NCBI RefSeq assembly: GCF_009389715.1
Contig: NC_052409.1
Span: 4,081,775 to 4,145,774, forward strand
Direction: 5' to 3'
Length of the DNA: 64,000 nucleotides
From: Phoenix dactylifera
Lineage: Eukaryota; Streptophyta; Magnoliopsida; Arecales; Arecaceae
The position numbers and the translations under genes were made by a program. Below are positions 9,782 through 23,460 of the stretch, piece by piece; position 1 is the stretch's first letter, and the number at the start of each line of letters is the position of its first letter. Below the pieces are notes generated by a model that saw only the letters and a program-made list of their open reading frames with translations, was not told the DNA's origin and ran no database searches.

Positions 9782-11249
9782 CTACTCTTTCTCAAAAGGT
9801 TGCTGTAAAAGTTCTCGAAAGACGCTGAGTATGTCCGGAAACGCGACGATGCCGACGAGGCCGTACTCGTCGTCGACCACCCAGACGTAGCTGACACGGT
9901 GGGCCAAGGCCTGGATGATGACCGCCACCAGCGAGCTCCCCGGGTGGCACACGATCGCCTCTTCCGACCGCCGCCCCATCCTCGCCGAGTAGCTCCCCAA
10001 CGACCGAAGCCTCCGCGGCCGCCGACCCACCGCCTCGCCGGACTCCTCGTCGGAGGACGAGGAGGAGGAGGAGGAGAAGGGCGGGGAGAGGTCGGCCTCG
10101 AGGAGCTCGATCATCCCAGCCATGCCCTTATCCCTCAGCCGGGACTCGACGGCCCGGACGGTGGCCTCCGGCGGGGAGCCGGAGCAGTCGATCCAGGCCA
10201 TGAGGTCGCCGGCGGAGAGGGCGGCGAGCGCCGCCGCGGCGCCCTCGTCGCAGTGGGCCAGCGTGGAGGGGGAGATCTCGCCGATGAGCTTGCCGTCGTC
10301 GGTGACGACGGCGACGGAGGTCTGGTCGGCGAGAGCGCGGCGGATAAGGGGGAGTGCAGCGAGGGCGGGATCGTGGGGGCGGACGGCGAGGGCGGCAGGG
10401 CGGACGATGCCGAGGTCGGAGACGGAGAGGGCCGGCGACGGGGAGAACAGGGCGATCGAGTTGAGGAAGAAGCGCACGAAGTCCTCCTGCGTCAGCCAGC
10501 AGAAGTCTGCCGCTCCGATGCCGCCGCCGCCGCCGAGGAGCTTCTTCCGTCCGGTGCCGGAGCGGATGGGGACCACCAGGCACTGGGCTCCGTCTAGGAT
10601 CACGTCCAGGGCTTCCAATACGCTGCCGATCCCAAAGAAAAAGGTTCAAATTAAATAACCAAAACAAAACCGCACAAAGAAATCAACGTAATCGAAGCTC
10701 AAACTGGGCGAAAAGGCTGAAAATTTAGAGAAAACTGAGAAATCCCATCGAGCTTTTCAAAGCAAACAGTTGAGAACTATTCAAGAACTAATAAATTTGC
10801 AAAGAAAACGAAAGAAAACAAGAAAACTTTGGAGAAGAAACCGAAGAAACCGTGATCGGGGAGATTAAGAACAGAGAAAAGATCGGAGATGGAGAGATCG
10901 GGTGGCGGTTAGTGTTTTACGAGGAATGCGGCTCGACACGGCGAACGGGGGAGGAGTCCTTGGAGGGGAGGAGGGCGGAGATGGAGGCGCCGAGGGTGGC
11001 GGCGGGCGAGGAGATGTTCTCCTCGGCGCAAAGGTAGCAGAGGATGTCCACCATGCAGACCTTCCCGGCGCACGCCTTCTTCTCCGGCGACGCCCGGTCG
11101 GCGACCCACACGCTGAGAAAACTCTCTCCGCCTCTCTTGAGGGCGAGGAGGGCCTCCCGGACGGTGGCGGACGGCGGCAGAGATCTCACCGCCGGCTTCC
11201 CGATGCAGAGGTCCGACACCTCATGAAACTGCAGAAGGCTCACTGCCAT
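9782..11249 (-). CDS. CBS domain-containing protein, CBSX5-like
   Basis: Two exons: 11249-10921 and 10622-9782. The donor GTAAAAC and an acceptor ending in CAG join within a serine codon to give the junction PHSS/VLEALDVILDGAQCLVVP, and the protein is about 390 residues. It begins MAVSLLQFHEVSDLCIGKPAV, as CBSX5/CBSX6-type plant proteins do. Cystathionine-beta-synthase (CBS) modules, which bind adenosyl ligands in other proteins, can be seen in the N-terminal half, mid-protein (SVAVVTDDGKLIGEISPSTL) and at the C-terminus (SYVWVVDDEYGLVGIVAFPD). Plant CBSX proteins are proposed regulators of redox and energy-related enzymes; the target of this subtype is not known. An octaserine acidic linker (SSSSSSSSDEES) precedes the last module. 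The coding DNA is extremely GC-rich, unlike its flanks. The start is supported by a TATA box about 115 bases upstream. Confidence 0.93.
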
Positions 11250-11363
11250 ACACTTGCGGCGGAACCCTAGAAGAAAAACTCGCCGGAGGACGAGAAGAAG
11301 GCTTCTGTTCTCTGTGGGGAAGAAGAGGAGGTCACGGGGTGGACGGGGGAGGGAAAGGAGGAG

Positions 11364-11371
11364 TATTTATA
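11364..11371 (-). promoter_or_regulatory. TATA box of CBSX5-like gene
   Basis: The minus strand reads TATAAATA, 115 bases upstream of the start codon at 11249, in a GC-rich leader; position and sequence fit a plant core promoter. Confidence 0.7.
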
Positions 11372-11399
11372 GAATTAAAGGGGGGTTAACCGGGAGTGC

Positions 11400-14300
11400 C
11401 CGGTGGGACGCGAGTGCCAGCCGGTGCAATGAGAGCGCAGAAGGAGACGCGCGACTAACTCGACGGGCGAGGATGGGCGAGGGAAACGGTCGAGCCGGTT
11501 AATCTCTTTAGTTTCGGGCAACCCGGGGAATATCCAGCGGATTGGGCAGGAAAAAGTTAGGAGCTTGAGAGAGTGCACAATTTTTCTTTAATGAACTTCA
11601 GTTCACACTTTAATGCTGCATGGGTCTGAACTAAATATGTAAAATAGTATTAAAATAAATATTATTCTACTATTAAATCTGAATTTAAGATATTTTTATT
11701 AAAAAATTATAGCGTACACTGCATGTAGTATAGAGTTAAGCATCACATCCACTCATTTTTATATATTTAATCTATCAAAAGTTTCTCTCGATGTATGGTT
11801 GCAGGAATCACAGCTGTGATTATTTACTTGCAATATAATTTACCACATGGTGCACGTCATCTAAAATATAGTTTATGTCTACATAAGTTTGGATGTAATG
11901 CTGTTAATGTTTGGGGTTGTTTTGTATTTAGCAAGAAAAATCATAAACATTAGTACTTATTTTTAACTTATTTGTTGGATAGTATTCATTACATGCAATA
12001 TTTTTAGAAATCGAGCACTTCTCGGTAATCGATGGATCACCTTCATATTATATAGAATGTGTTTACATGCAAAAAGACATTATTTAGATGATAATTTTGG
12101 ACATTAGTAGAAGTTGGTGTTTAAGAGCAAATACTGCACGTGCTCAGTCGAAATAATAATAATAAAAAAAAGCGATCCCACTTGAAAGGCAAAGACCAAA
12201 TCCTCTCGGGCAGAACCCGTTCGCGCCCACCAATCCGTGCAGTCGCGAGGCCGGTCGGACAAACGGGTCCAGAAAGTACGCTGCTGCCGTATTGGATCAG
12301 CACCGTACACGCCTGCACCACTCTTTACAGCGGATGGGATGGGATGACAGCAATTTGTGGAATAATGGCCGTTAAAGGTTACAGAGGCTGTTATAATGAT
12401 TCTGAAAGCCATCCATTGCATTATACATCAATAAAAAATAAATATTTATTAGTATTTAGTAATTATTTTTTGTTTTCATCATTATTTGGGGCATCGGATT
12501 TATTTTATTTTAAGAAAGATAAAATTTGATGAATAGCCATTTATTGTTTTATATATATTTTTATATGCTTGTTAAATTGAATATAGATGTTATTTAATAA
12601 TTGATTTATGAGCTAATAGAGACAGAAGCTAATAGAAATGTATAATCTTCAATAACTTGAGTTTTGATACCATATTAACTAAAAAATTAAAATCGATATA
12701 GAAAGAGTTTAAGATATACACAAATTTTGACAATGTAAAAAATATATTTATTATAAAATAATATATATAATATTTAAAGAATACAAATATTGAAAGAATT
12801 TGCTTGATAAGCCATGCATGAAAATAGAAATATCTAGATATCGAGACTCGTATCGAGAAGTTTATGGCAAGCTAGTAGAAAATATAAAGATTATGATACA
12901 TGAGTATAATTTTCTATGCTCTAGTTAACCAACAACAAGAGGATTTCTTCTAAGTGTTTAGCAATCTATATAGGTTGAGAAATTAATAGCTTATAAATTG
13001 CTGTGTGAATTAATAAAATTATTATTTTTTCACTATCCGTGATCATCTTTGGACCTTGAAATAATTGCTATTATAGGGCTATTTATTTTATTTTCAAATT
13101 AGTTTAACCAAGCCCGGACTATTAAATAACGGTAACGGTCCAAATAGAGGAGCACCAGTATTTGGAATGACAGTCTTGTGGAATTCTTCGAGGCCCCGAG
13201 CGTGTGCTTTTGGTGCTGTAAAAAGTGGGTGAATCAGTCGACGTGTCAGATTTGGATTAATTTGGGGGCCCTTGGGTCCACCCACTTTCGTGGGGTCCAT
13301 CGTATCAACGGTCTCGATTCCACGAGTCAAATAATCGAACGGATCAGCTTAATCTGGACTTTCTCATCTACGACACGGCGAAAAGGACGGGGTAAAGGGA
13401 GGAGCCCACATTTATCCGGCTGCTGTTCTTCCCTTTTTTTTTATTCGCGCAGCCGCATGGATTCGCGTGGACTTCAAGATTGGTGGTCTCTAGAAAGCGA
13501 ACTACGTTACAACTACCATGCGAACGGCATTTTTTTTATAAGAAAATTCTATGTTTTTTTATTTTTTAATAATGTTGATGAATTAATGAAAAGTGATCAT
13601 GCATGCACCAGAATTGTTATGAACAACTGTACTACACCTGGATGAAGCTAAAGAGAGATTAGGTTTCTTGTAAAATATTATCATATGTAATTATTATTGG
13701 CTATTAGAATGGCATATAATCACATATTGCATAAATTTTGTACCAAAAGCATACATATATTTGTAAACTTGTTAGAACAATAAGTAAATCCATAGATGCC
13801 TAACCTTCAAAGATGTAAAAAATGTAGCTTAAAATGTTAACCTAATAATAATATATAACAGTGTTTCAATAAGTAGATTTTTTTTTTGCCTTTTGTTTTG
13901 GTTTCAATAGTGGAGCCCTTTTAACATTTATTTGTTAATGAGGGTTTTGTTGCTCTAGATATCACTTTCTTTAATAAAAAATTACACAAATAGCAAATGA
14001 TGTGGCAGAATTGTTAGCCTCATGGATCAAGGCCAAGACTATATTAACGCATCAAGTCTTGTTCTACGAGAAATTATTAGATGGACAAGATCTAGTGGAC
14101 CAATTCAAATCCGAAGGCACATGTACGGTGAATGATAAGATGAGTTTTCATCCCTATTTTGATCTTGAATAGTTTAAATACAAGGGATGCTAAGGGAGAT
14201 TATCTTGGGGTTTGGAGTGTTTAGAATTTAGATGTGTTTATTTTTGTAGAGGAGCAAGTCCAACTCTATACAAAATCTTATGTTTCCACAGCTTATTAGG

Positions 14301-15447
14301 TTGATGTGGAACTCCATTGATATTTCTTGGTGAGTGCTGGTTTGAGCGCATCATGTCAGGGTACGTATAACATGTCGAGTGATTTGTTGGCTGATATTTT
14401 CCAGGAGTTGATTTATAAGTTGCAGGAGAGAAATGCTAATTGATTGAGCAAAAACCGATTGGTAATTAGATATATGATTCAGAAAGGAGCCATATTTGGA
14501 GGGCTTTAACTTCAAAACTCATTATAATATTGTATTATAAATTTAGATATTTAGATTTTAGGAGTCAAGATCATTTACAGGATATTTGGTAATGACAAGT
14601 GAAGACTCGAAATTTAGAGTTGTAAGAAAATAGTGAAAATGCAAGCTTACCCATTACGTAAAAAGAAGAAAAAAAATCATAGAGACAAAAAATTATGAAG
14701 TTAATTATTCTGCAGAATGTAGAAATTTTTAATTTCATAATTTAAGGACTTCTATTATTCATTAGTGACAAAATGCTAAATCTTGTAATATCATAATTTT
14801 TAAATTGTTGATAATATGTAATAATGTAAATACCATAATTTTGTAGCACATTGCAGTAACCTTGAGCTTTTTTCAGATTAGGATTACTTGCATCTTGAAG
14901 TCAAGCTCCATTGCGCTAAATTTTTCAAAGAATAGCACGGAGTCTTGCACTGCTGAGCTCCTCCCACCACAAACACAAAGCCCTCGTTGTGTGGGCAAGT
15001 TTATATTGCGCCAGCAAAAACTAGTGGGGTCTTGCTGAAGCGCAACGATTTGTGGGATCTCCATGACATTCTAAAACACCACTCAAATGGCTCATCCTTC
15101 ATGAACAATCTTTCCATAATTCATACTGCTTCATCAACCGAGGCTTCCCAATCTCTTGGGTGACTGAGTGGAAGTAATGGTTATACATCTATTTTACCAA
15201 TAAAAAATGGGAAACCATTGGCAGTCTGAACTTTGGATCCTCAGTTTTTTCGCAATGAGTTGGTATGCAATCATATTCTACGTCGATATCACAAGCTCTG
15301 TGACTGTGATGTTTGATTGATTGGCAGCTAAGGCCATGAGACAGAAATGTGGCCAACAACTTTACTCAAATGATTGCTAGATCTTTAGTTTTTTGAAAGA
15401 GAAATGTTGGATAGAAAAGAATCATGGTGAATCCCCAAGCATTAAGG
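11400..15447. other. AT-rich intergenic DNA, no gene seen
   Basis: The first part is the upstream region of the CBSX5-like gene. The rest is AT-rich with short frames only. A GC-richer patch at 12180-12330 and another at 13090-13520 have no recognisable protein. Probably decayed repeats. Confidence 0.5.
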
Positions 15448-16478
15448 GGGCGTTTGGTAACCCCAACTAGATCACCACGGTGATCTAAGATCTCCGGTGA
15501 TTCGAATGCTGGGGTGATTTGATCCCTGGTGATCTAAGATCAATGTGTTTGGTAGGCCATGGTCCAGTGATTAAAAATCTTTGGATATCCATGAGTAACT
15601 TGTTTGGTATGATACGGGGATCCAAGATCACTGACCACATAATACCACAAATACCCTTGATATATCATAGATGGATCTTTTATGTATTTTTAATTCTCAT
15701 GAATTAAGAATGTAAGTCAATATACTAATTTCTATAATAGCTCCATAATTTTGTGACATATTCTACTTTTAGTAATCCTTATTATATATTTATTAATCAT
15801 ATAAAATATATTATAATAAAATATTAATATATTTATCAATATATTAATTATTAATATATTCTATAAAAATATATTTATTACTCCTATAAATTATTAATCT
15901 TATAAAAATATGTTATTTTTCATTATAGAATTAATATTTTTATTTATACTTATAATAGATTTTTTTAATATTAATAATTATTTTGATTAGAAAAGTAAGA
16001 TAAATAGGAGTAATATAGTAATATATTAAATATTTTTATTATATAAATATAAAATATAATAATATATTTCTACGAGAATTTAAAATTATCCTTCAATAAT
16101 AATAGGATAATAATATGATTTGTAATAGATTATATTATGATACATATAATTAATATAATATATAATATTAACATTATATATATATATATATCATTGACAT
16201 AATATATTAATGGTATATTGATATATCAATTTTTTTGCTAACTTGAAGGGTATTTTTACCTTTAACTTTCAACCCAGGATCACTACCGTGGGGTGATCTT
16301 GGATTTCCGACCTCAAGGACGGGTATCCCATCACCGAGTTAGAGGATGATTTGAGGAGTGGAGGTGATTTAAGATCACCGCCACATAGGATCATCATGGT
16401 GCAACCAAACGTGGTGATCTTATCACCTCCACCTACATCATTCTTGATCCTAGGACGATCATCTCATACCAAACGCCC
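15448..16478. mobile_element. Non-autonomous TIR DNA transposon (large MITE), 1,031 bp
   Basis: A perfect 12-bp terminal inverted repeat, GGGCGTTTGGTA (15448-15459) and TACCAAACGCCC (16467-16478), encloses an AT-rich core (about 15680-16230) with no coding capacity. Both subterminal regions carry many copies of GGTGATC or GATCACC with TAAGATC (for example near 15470, 15527, 16290, 16365 and 16410), in opposite orientations at the two ends. The termini resemble PIF/Harbinger or hAT MITEs of monocots. No clean target-site duplication was found, so the superfamily is open. Confidence 0.8.
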
Positions 16479-16636
16479 GTATCCACCGTTTAGAGATATA
16501 TGCATGGAAGCCGGTATTAGCGTGGTGCCAAAGTTCAGAACCCGAGGACTTGGCTTGTCCACACCCACACAGAACTTGCCATTTTCCTTCCACCAGAGCT
16601 AAAAAGACCCTTCGAGAGACCACGGAAGATGCTGAC

Positions 16637-17134
16637 GATACTTTGGAGACCAACTGCGATGACAGATTGCCAGAAGGCATCCATTAGGCTTTTAATGTCC
16701 ACACATCCTTTGCTAAAAGAGAAGCTGCCCTTTCTTGAAGAAGTTTGAGAACTTTTGAGAGCTAAGAACAAATCAAAAGGAGCTGGGTTAGAGAGGGGCG
16801 GGGTCCCCTCCTCTTTCTTCATCATTCTGTGCTAAGTATTATGCTGTCATGATGTAAGTGAACCCAGTTGCAATAAATGGCCCTTTTGCGACATTTGGAT
16901 TAATTGCAGTAAGTTGGCCAAACATACATGACATATTATTTTATACTTTGGAGACTAACTGTCATGACGAATTGCCAGAAATCATCCATTGGTCTGTCGT
17001 GTCCACACTCCCTTTGCTGAAAAAGAAGCTGTCCTCTCTCGACAGAAAGTCAGACCTTCTGAAAGCTAAGAACAGATCAAAAGAAGTTGGCCCCTCTTGT
17101 TTCATCAGTTAATGCTAAGTGTGCTGTCCTGGTG
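16637..17134. repeat. Diverged direct duplication, two copies of about 200 bp
   Basis: Text around 16637-16850 (TTTGGAGACCAACTGCGATG, CCAGAAGGCATCCATT, GAGAAGCTG, AGCTAAGAACAAATCAAAAG) recurs with substitutions and small indels at 16939-17134 (TTTGGAGACTAACTGTCATG, CCAGAAATCATCCATT, AAGAAGCTG, AGCTAAGAACAGATCAAAAG). Short frames cross both copies without a recognisable domain. It could be part of an old repeat or a decayed gene fragment. Confidence 0.75.
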
Positions 17135-20100
17135 CCCCATATATATCTTTCCCCTTGTGGGTGAATGAAAAGAAAAGAAGAAACAATTATTCAGCCTCTA
17201 GTTCTTTGCTAGGCTTCTAAACCTGTGCACTAAGCTGATGGCAAATACCGACACTAAGCTGATGGCAGGAAGCAAAGGTGACGGCCAAAATCTTGGCGAT
17301 GGTTAAAAAGGAGAGCGAGAATAAAAAAAAGAAAAGTCACAACAAAAAATGGTTTGATCTTGAAGAGAAATTTGCAACACAATGCACAATCAATTAAGCA
17401 AAAACTTGCAAATCACCTTTGACACAACAAACCTCCTCGAGCATACTTGCCACGAGTTGAAGTCACTCTCCCTTTTATCAGTTTCTCTAAAACTCGAAAC
17501 AAATCTCTTGACAAATTTGTTAAAGATCAGCATGAGGTGTTAGAGCAATTTTAATATTGACATGAAACATGAATAGCTCTTTTTTTCCCCCTTATCTTAT
17601 TGTTATTGATACATGGTTTATTATACTCCATATATAGTCATGACAAAATAAAATTTCCTCCTTCAAATGCTCCAATGGTGAACTATTTGTCAAGCTTCAT
17701 TATGACAACCAAACTGCTCATCCATGTTCCATGCTGCCAATACATGCTCATCCATGCATGTCTCCATAGTTCTCGAGTGCTAATTATAATTGCTTGTAGA
17801 TGGCCAACCATCTAGACCAGCTAAAACCGTAAAGAAAACTTCTCCACCATAAAGAAACATGCGCATGCATGCATGTTTCATGTTTGCTATGGCTGATGAA
17901 TGTAATTTCTCTTCCACATGGCTTGCTTTGGGTTGATATTATTCTCTCCTATTCATCCAAAACAACATCTCATGCTTGGATCATATACAATATTATATAG
18001 TAAACCTATATTTTAATCATCATGTGGTGGAAGACATTGGAGCCATAAAAAAAAAAGGTGCAGTCACAAGTCTTTACCAAACCCCGCAGATTTGGAAAGC
18101 AGCGGGACCAAGCATGCATGGGACCATCACGTGGGATGCACCAGCGGTCACTCTGACCGCACCTCCCCCGAAGCTACGTTTTTTTGGGCTTCGGGCTCTA
18201 CCTTTCGCACGAAAGAATGATCAATCTTCTTTCGAGATATAGACCATTGATCACCATCAGCACAGATCTCGAAGCGACCGTTGTGCGATCCAACGGTAGA
18301 TTCGCGAGAAGGAAGGAAAATCCTTCTTTCGAGGGAAGGATACAACCCCTGTTCATGTTTTTTTATGCGAAAGACAGCGGAGGAGCACGTGTTAAGGCGA
18401 CAACCTCGCTCTCACGTCCTGCTCCCTGTCCGTGGGAAGATAAATGGCACACTTTTGACTGCAAATATATATAGTAATGGACGTAACAATCGTTATTTGA
18501 TGTTTATATCCTTCATCTATTTCAAATTCGAATATCCATTTTAACTAAAAAATTAATAAAAGACTAGTGTAAATAGCATCGTTATTTTTAATTAAGAAAA
18601 ATGACATTTTACTGGTAACAAAATGTTTATTATTTTGTTTTCAGATAAAATTTGTCCTCGGCAGTTCTAGACAAACTAACAATCAGTATTTGTATTATAA
18701 TGGATTTCAATAGGATTTATGATGTAGGGTGATCTATGGTATCCAAAGCTTGAGATTATTTGATGAGTCAGCTGTGGGGGTTATCAGGTACACCTTATTA
18801 GGGTTAATTCGAGCATGTGCGGTGAGAGAAGATATGTTGAATGTCTATAGCTTTGTTCTAATTCTAGATTCTCTATCTTTAAAGTTTATATTAGATTGAA
18901 TGGATTGGCCACTATTATGGTGCAAAACACCTTCATAATATATGAAACATCACTTGTCACCATGTTTCATCTAACACTTTAGATGGCAACTTTCACCATT
19001 CCAAAAGCATAAAGATTTACAATATATTATGAGTTACTAAATTTTATTTGCCACATCCTAGAGGCCTTCCTTTTATCATGGCTAGTTAACCACGTGCTTG
19101 TAAAGAAGACGCCTAATTGTTTGAATTTTAATTTATAAAAAAATAAATATTAAAAATAAAATTTTATTTTTATTTTTTATTTATTAGTTGTTTCAAAGAT
19201 TTTAGAATTTTTTTTCTCTTACATCTGATATCACACACCAAACAATTTTTTTTCGAAATGTTATAACTCTTTGAAAGAGAATATTAATTTCCAAAAGTTA
19301 CGGTATTTTCGAAACACCATATAACCTTAGAACCATAGCACCTCTTCAATTATCCATACTAAAAATCTATTTTTTATTTTTTTTTCCTTTCCAATTATTC
19401 GAATCAAGCCTTCTAGCAATCATGCTAGTTAAAAAAGATTTTGAGCTAAGTCGAATTATTATACCTCGAGAATGAGATTAACATAGATTCATACGTAGAG
19501 CTGGAATCATGTTTTTAAGATGGTCTAAATTATATACTGTAACAATTCAGGACCACATTCAAAATGACTAGTCGGGAGGTATTATTTGGATTTCTTAATC
19601 CTGTATAAGTATCTAAAATTTATCCAACAAATAACTGATGTGTAACTAAATACACGTCCATACATATTCTCACACATATCTCGATTGAAATATGATTTTT
19701 TTTAATTTACTGATTTTTTTAATATTTTTTTACAATACCACACAAAGCAATTTTTAGGCATTTATTTCCAATGATAACGGGCCCGAGACTGCAAGAAAGG
19801 ACGCATGGTACAATAGTGGCATGGTAGGTGGGCAACAAACTCGGCAGTGAATCAGGCCACGAATTCAGTACGGTTTGGCACCTAACCATGTTATATCGCA
19901 GTGACGGTCGCGTGATCCGAGTCCCGCCGAATAGGGAATTAATGGCTGGTTGTGGTATAGTTTGGGAGTTAAATATATGGGCCAGGTCCGCCGCAAGAGC
20001 TAGGACACATGATGTCCATGATGGAGGAACGACTGAATGATATGTATCTGAACGCGCAGTGAATATTTGATAGTTGCACCATCTGAAATCAAATCCTGCT

Positions 20101-23100
20101 TCCACCAAAATTTGAGGAGTAAGGAGTACTAGGGTAGGAGTTCGGATGTTATATGGTGTATGTTTTGTACTGCAGAGAACTATACAGTGTTAGCCTAGAT
20201 ACACAAATATAATTGATAAATCAATAATTAAATATTTTTAATATTCAAAAATAGTAAATAAGAAAAATAAACTAGCAAATAATTAATTTGACAATAGAAT
20301 AATAAAATAAAGAAATAAAAGAAGATGGCCGATGGATTAAAGCACGCTGACGCGCTGTCCCAGAAAAGTTCATGCCTCCTACGCATGAATTCGCTGGCGT
20401 AGATTTTATAGAGATACGACGGCCTAGTACAGAACCACGTCTTCTCCGTCAGTGCGCCTTCTAGGAAAAAGGAAGAGCATTATTACGGTTGCAGATAGCT
20501 CAAAAGAAACTCAGAAAAATAATTGAAATTATGAGGAGAAGAGAAATTTTCTTTTTCTCCTCCTTAATGATCCCTAGAGCCTTTTTTATATACGCTCTTG
20601 GAATAGGAAGAAGAAAAATTTTTCATTGCATTTGAAATGATTCCTATAGCCCTTTATATAGGCTCAGGCGCGTCAAAAGAAGGAGACTCTCCTCCCGCAG
20701 ATTGATGACATGTCTTCTTGTGCTCTTTTGATCTTGTGGTCGGTTGCATCTTAGCCGCTCATGCTTTCTTTCTTCTTTGGGGGCCATTCAATGCTTGCTC
20801 TTGCACGTGGATGCATGATACTTGTCTTGGCCTGCTTCCTTTGAGGATTTTTCCATGTTTGCTCCTTGCTTGCGCGCGGATGCTTGACACTTAGCCATTG
20901 ACCAAGTCAAAACAGATGCAGGCCAAAAAAAAATAGAAGCTCCTCCCATGGATTGAATTCAAATTTTGAATTTGGAGGGATTTTTCAAAAAAAATTAAAA
21001 TATTTAATTTAATTCAACATACAGTTTTGAAAAACTACAGTGTCATCCATCTGGGAGATGCATAGTAGTCATTTATCTCCATGACCAAACACGATGCATT
21101 CTCTTGTGCTAAACATAACATGTCCCAAGTCGAATAGCAGGCAGCCGTCTCCCAGATGAATAGCATGGTGACCATCTAAGACTATGCAAAACATGTACCT
21201 TAGAAGGATCTCGACTCATTGGGAGAGGGCTAATGCCCACCTTCTCTCTCTATTTACCAATAGTTTGATACATTATTGTACTACAAGGGACGAAGCTACT
21301 TCCATTGGCATTGGCACTAGTAGTAAAACTGGCTATCGATCGGGCTTGAGTATAAAAAAAGATCAAGTTTCCATGAGCCTGACTCGAAGCCCGATTAAAA
21401 ATGAATAGAGTTTAAGCTCAAGGTCCAGCCCATGATTAGCTCTCATTAAAAGTTTCATGTTACATGAAATGGATGAACCAAACGAGTTGAGCTTAGCTTC
21501 AGATTTGGGTTTTTGGTTTGTTATTGGGTTTTGATTTTTCCAAAATATATTTTCTAATAATTGTCAAAAAAAATATTAAGATTTCCACCATTTTGCACAA
21601 CAAAAAAATAAAAATAAGTCATTAATTGTTTTCCGAATTTTTCTTCCTAACAATTTCAATATTTAACTTGAGCATTACTCATTTATTCTCAACATAAAAC
21701 AATCTTATGACATGGACATTGCCAAATTTTAAAACCCTCAGAAAAAGGAAAAATATAATTAATTTAATAGAACAAGTTAAAGATATCTATACATTGCAAT
21801 CAACAAGTGTTCGAGGACTCGTGTCCTCTATTTGAACAGAAGGAAACAAGCTTTTGCACCCTTCATGCATCTTTTCTCAAATCTTGTATGTTCTGACCAT
21901 TAACTTGTCTGAACTTCTGGTCATTTGACAATGTCCCAGTCTGAAAGAATGGTTTAACTTGGATTCTCCTCTCTGTGTCTCTCCCTAGATGCTATTTTTT
22001 TTTGCACATTCTTTGCGCCACATAAATCATCGATCGAAATGAAAAGTAATAGATATGTAAATATTTCTAGTCTACGAGATCCATCTTTCTTTATTGTGAT
22101 CTAAATTCTGAAACATCTGAATCAGCTGACTACGAATACTAGGATGCATGTCCACGAGGTAGGAAGGATCAGGTCCCAGTTCAGCCAATTCTGGCTAGAG
22201 CTTTATGCCTCACACTCCCATTTCATAGCAATGAGTCAGGCAAATCCATTGCAGATATCACCTGGTAGCCCCACCTAGCTCCATCATCCCCATAAACAAT
22301 GGTCAGGCTTTAATGCCTTCCTTTCAAAGATCAAAAAACCATCACTTTCTCTGATATATTATCTGATGAACTGACCATCTTAGAGTGATCCTGTCGCCAA
22401 ACCTGCTTTGCCAACCTGCAGTCCAAAATAACATAAGAAATAGATTTCTCTATGATAAGGGAGCACACTCCATGCAATTTTTCATGTAAACAAAGCAACT
22501 CTGGGATGAACACCACAAAAGTTCCTTCATTGTGGCAAATATCAGTATTCTTACCTCAAACAACTAAAGTTTGTTTTTTTCCTTCTTTGTAGATGTTCTT
22601 TGGAACAAATCTTTTTAAGTATAATATAATGCAACACCTTTTAGTAACAAGACACTACTTTTGATTAGATTTACTAAAGATCAAGAGGTTCCTTACCAAC
22701 TGGCAGGACCACACCTTGAACCCCTAATGCATGATTCATAAACTACTTTCAGAGATCTAGTGGTCCTTGAAACAAATATGAGGCTGTTGGATTCCTAATG
22801 TGGAAGATCAGAGGAAAGTATGTTGTCCTTATATGTTTAAGTGCCTGTTGCCTCATCAGTAGAGTTGCTTCATAGCATCTTTTTTGGATTGATGTTTCAC
22901 TGATCAGGTCTTAGTTGATGCTGACATGTCTTCCTATCTGTAATGACTAGGTGGGATGCCAAGGGCCATCCAGAAGTAGCTTGTTCTAATATAAGAGATT
23001 GGATGAAAAATCACATGAATGAAGTTAAAAGAGTGAAGCACAAAGAAAGCGAAATCACAATTTTGAAACTTGGATACAAAGTTTCCATGAGTAAATCAAC

Positions 23101-23364
23101 TGAATGCTTGAAACTCGAGACCAAATATTTTTTCCGCAATCAACAAAACATTCCATCTTTTATGCTCTACAATCCTTATTTGATACTCATAGCAAGAGTC
23201 CGCCTACTCTGATTCACATATAAAGCATAACAAGATAATACAGGATCCAATTTGGAATCACAGCTCATTAGCTGATTTGGGTGAACAAGCACTATTTGTT
23301 TGTCAAATGGCTATGTTTTGTTTTGTTCTTTTTTTTTTTTTCAAAGATAATAAATGACTTTTTT
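17135..23364. other. AT-rich, repeat-like intergenic DNA, no gene seen
   Basis: About 6 kb without a supportable gene. A GC-richer patch lies at 18090-18430. At 20567-20600 and 20637-20664 there is a loosely repeated motif (ATGATCCCTAGAGCC and ATGATTCCTATAGCC, each followed by a TATATA stretch and CTC) that could belong to an old LTR. The rest is AT-rich with short frames only. Confidence 0.5.
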
Positions 23365-23460
23365 GATCAATATTAATGAAATCAGGGCTGATATGTGTAA
23401 GCTGGCAACTAATTAGTGGCAGATTGACATATATCAGCCATGATTTCATTAATATTCATC
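23365..23460. repeat. Imperfect inverted repeat (foldback), arms about 34 nt
   Basis: The left arm 23365-23398 and the right arm 23427-23460 are reverse complements except for about three positions; the loop is 28 nt. The arms contain ATTAATGAAATCAGGGCTGA and its complement. The structure lies 600 bp upstream of the TPR-like gene. It may be a tiny MITE, or a small-RNA-type hairpin. Confidence 0.8.

Noticed and set aside
9899-10658. Long plus-strand frames over the CBSX5-like exon 2
   Set aside because: Antisense shadows caused by the very high GC content; the minus-strand product has clear CBS modules.
18090-18430. GC-richer patch with short frames on both strands
   Set aside because: No protein similarity recognised and no splice-consistent extension; possibly an old repeat.
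22943-23212. 89-codon plus-strand frame
   Set aside because: Composition is like surrounding AT-rich DNA and no family is recognised; length is within chance expectation.
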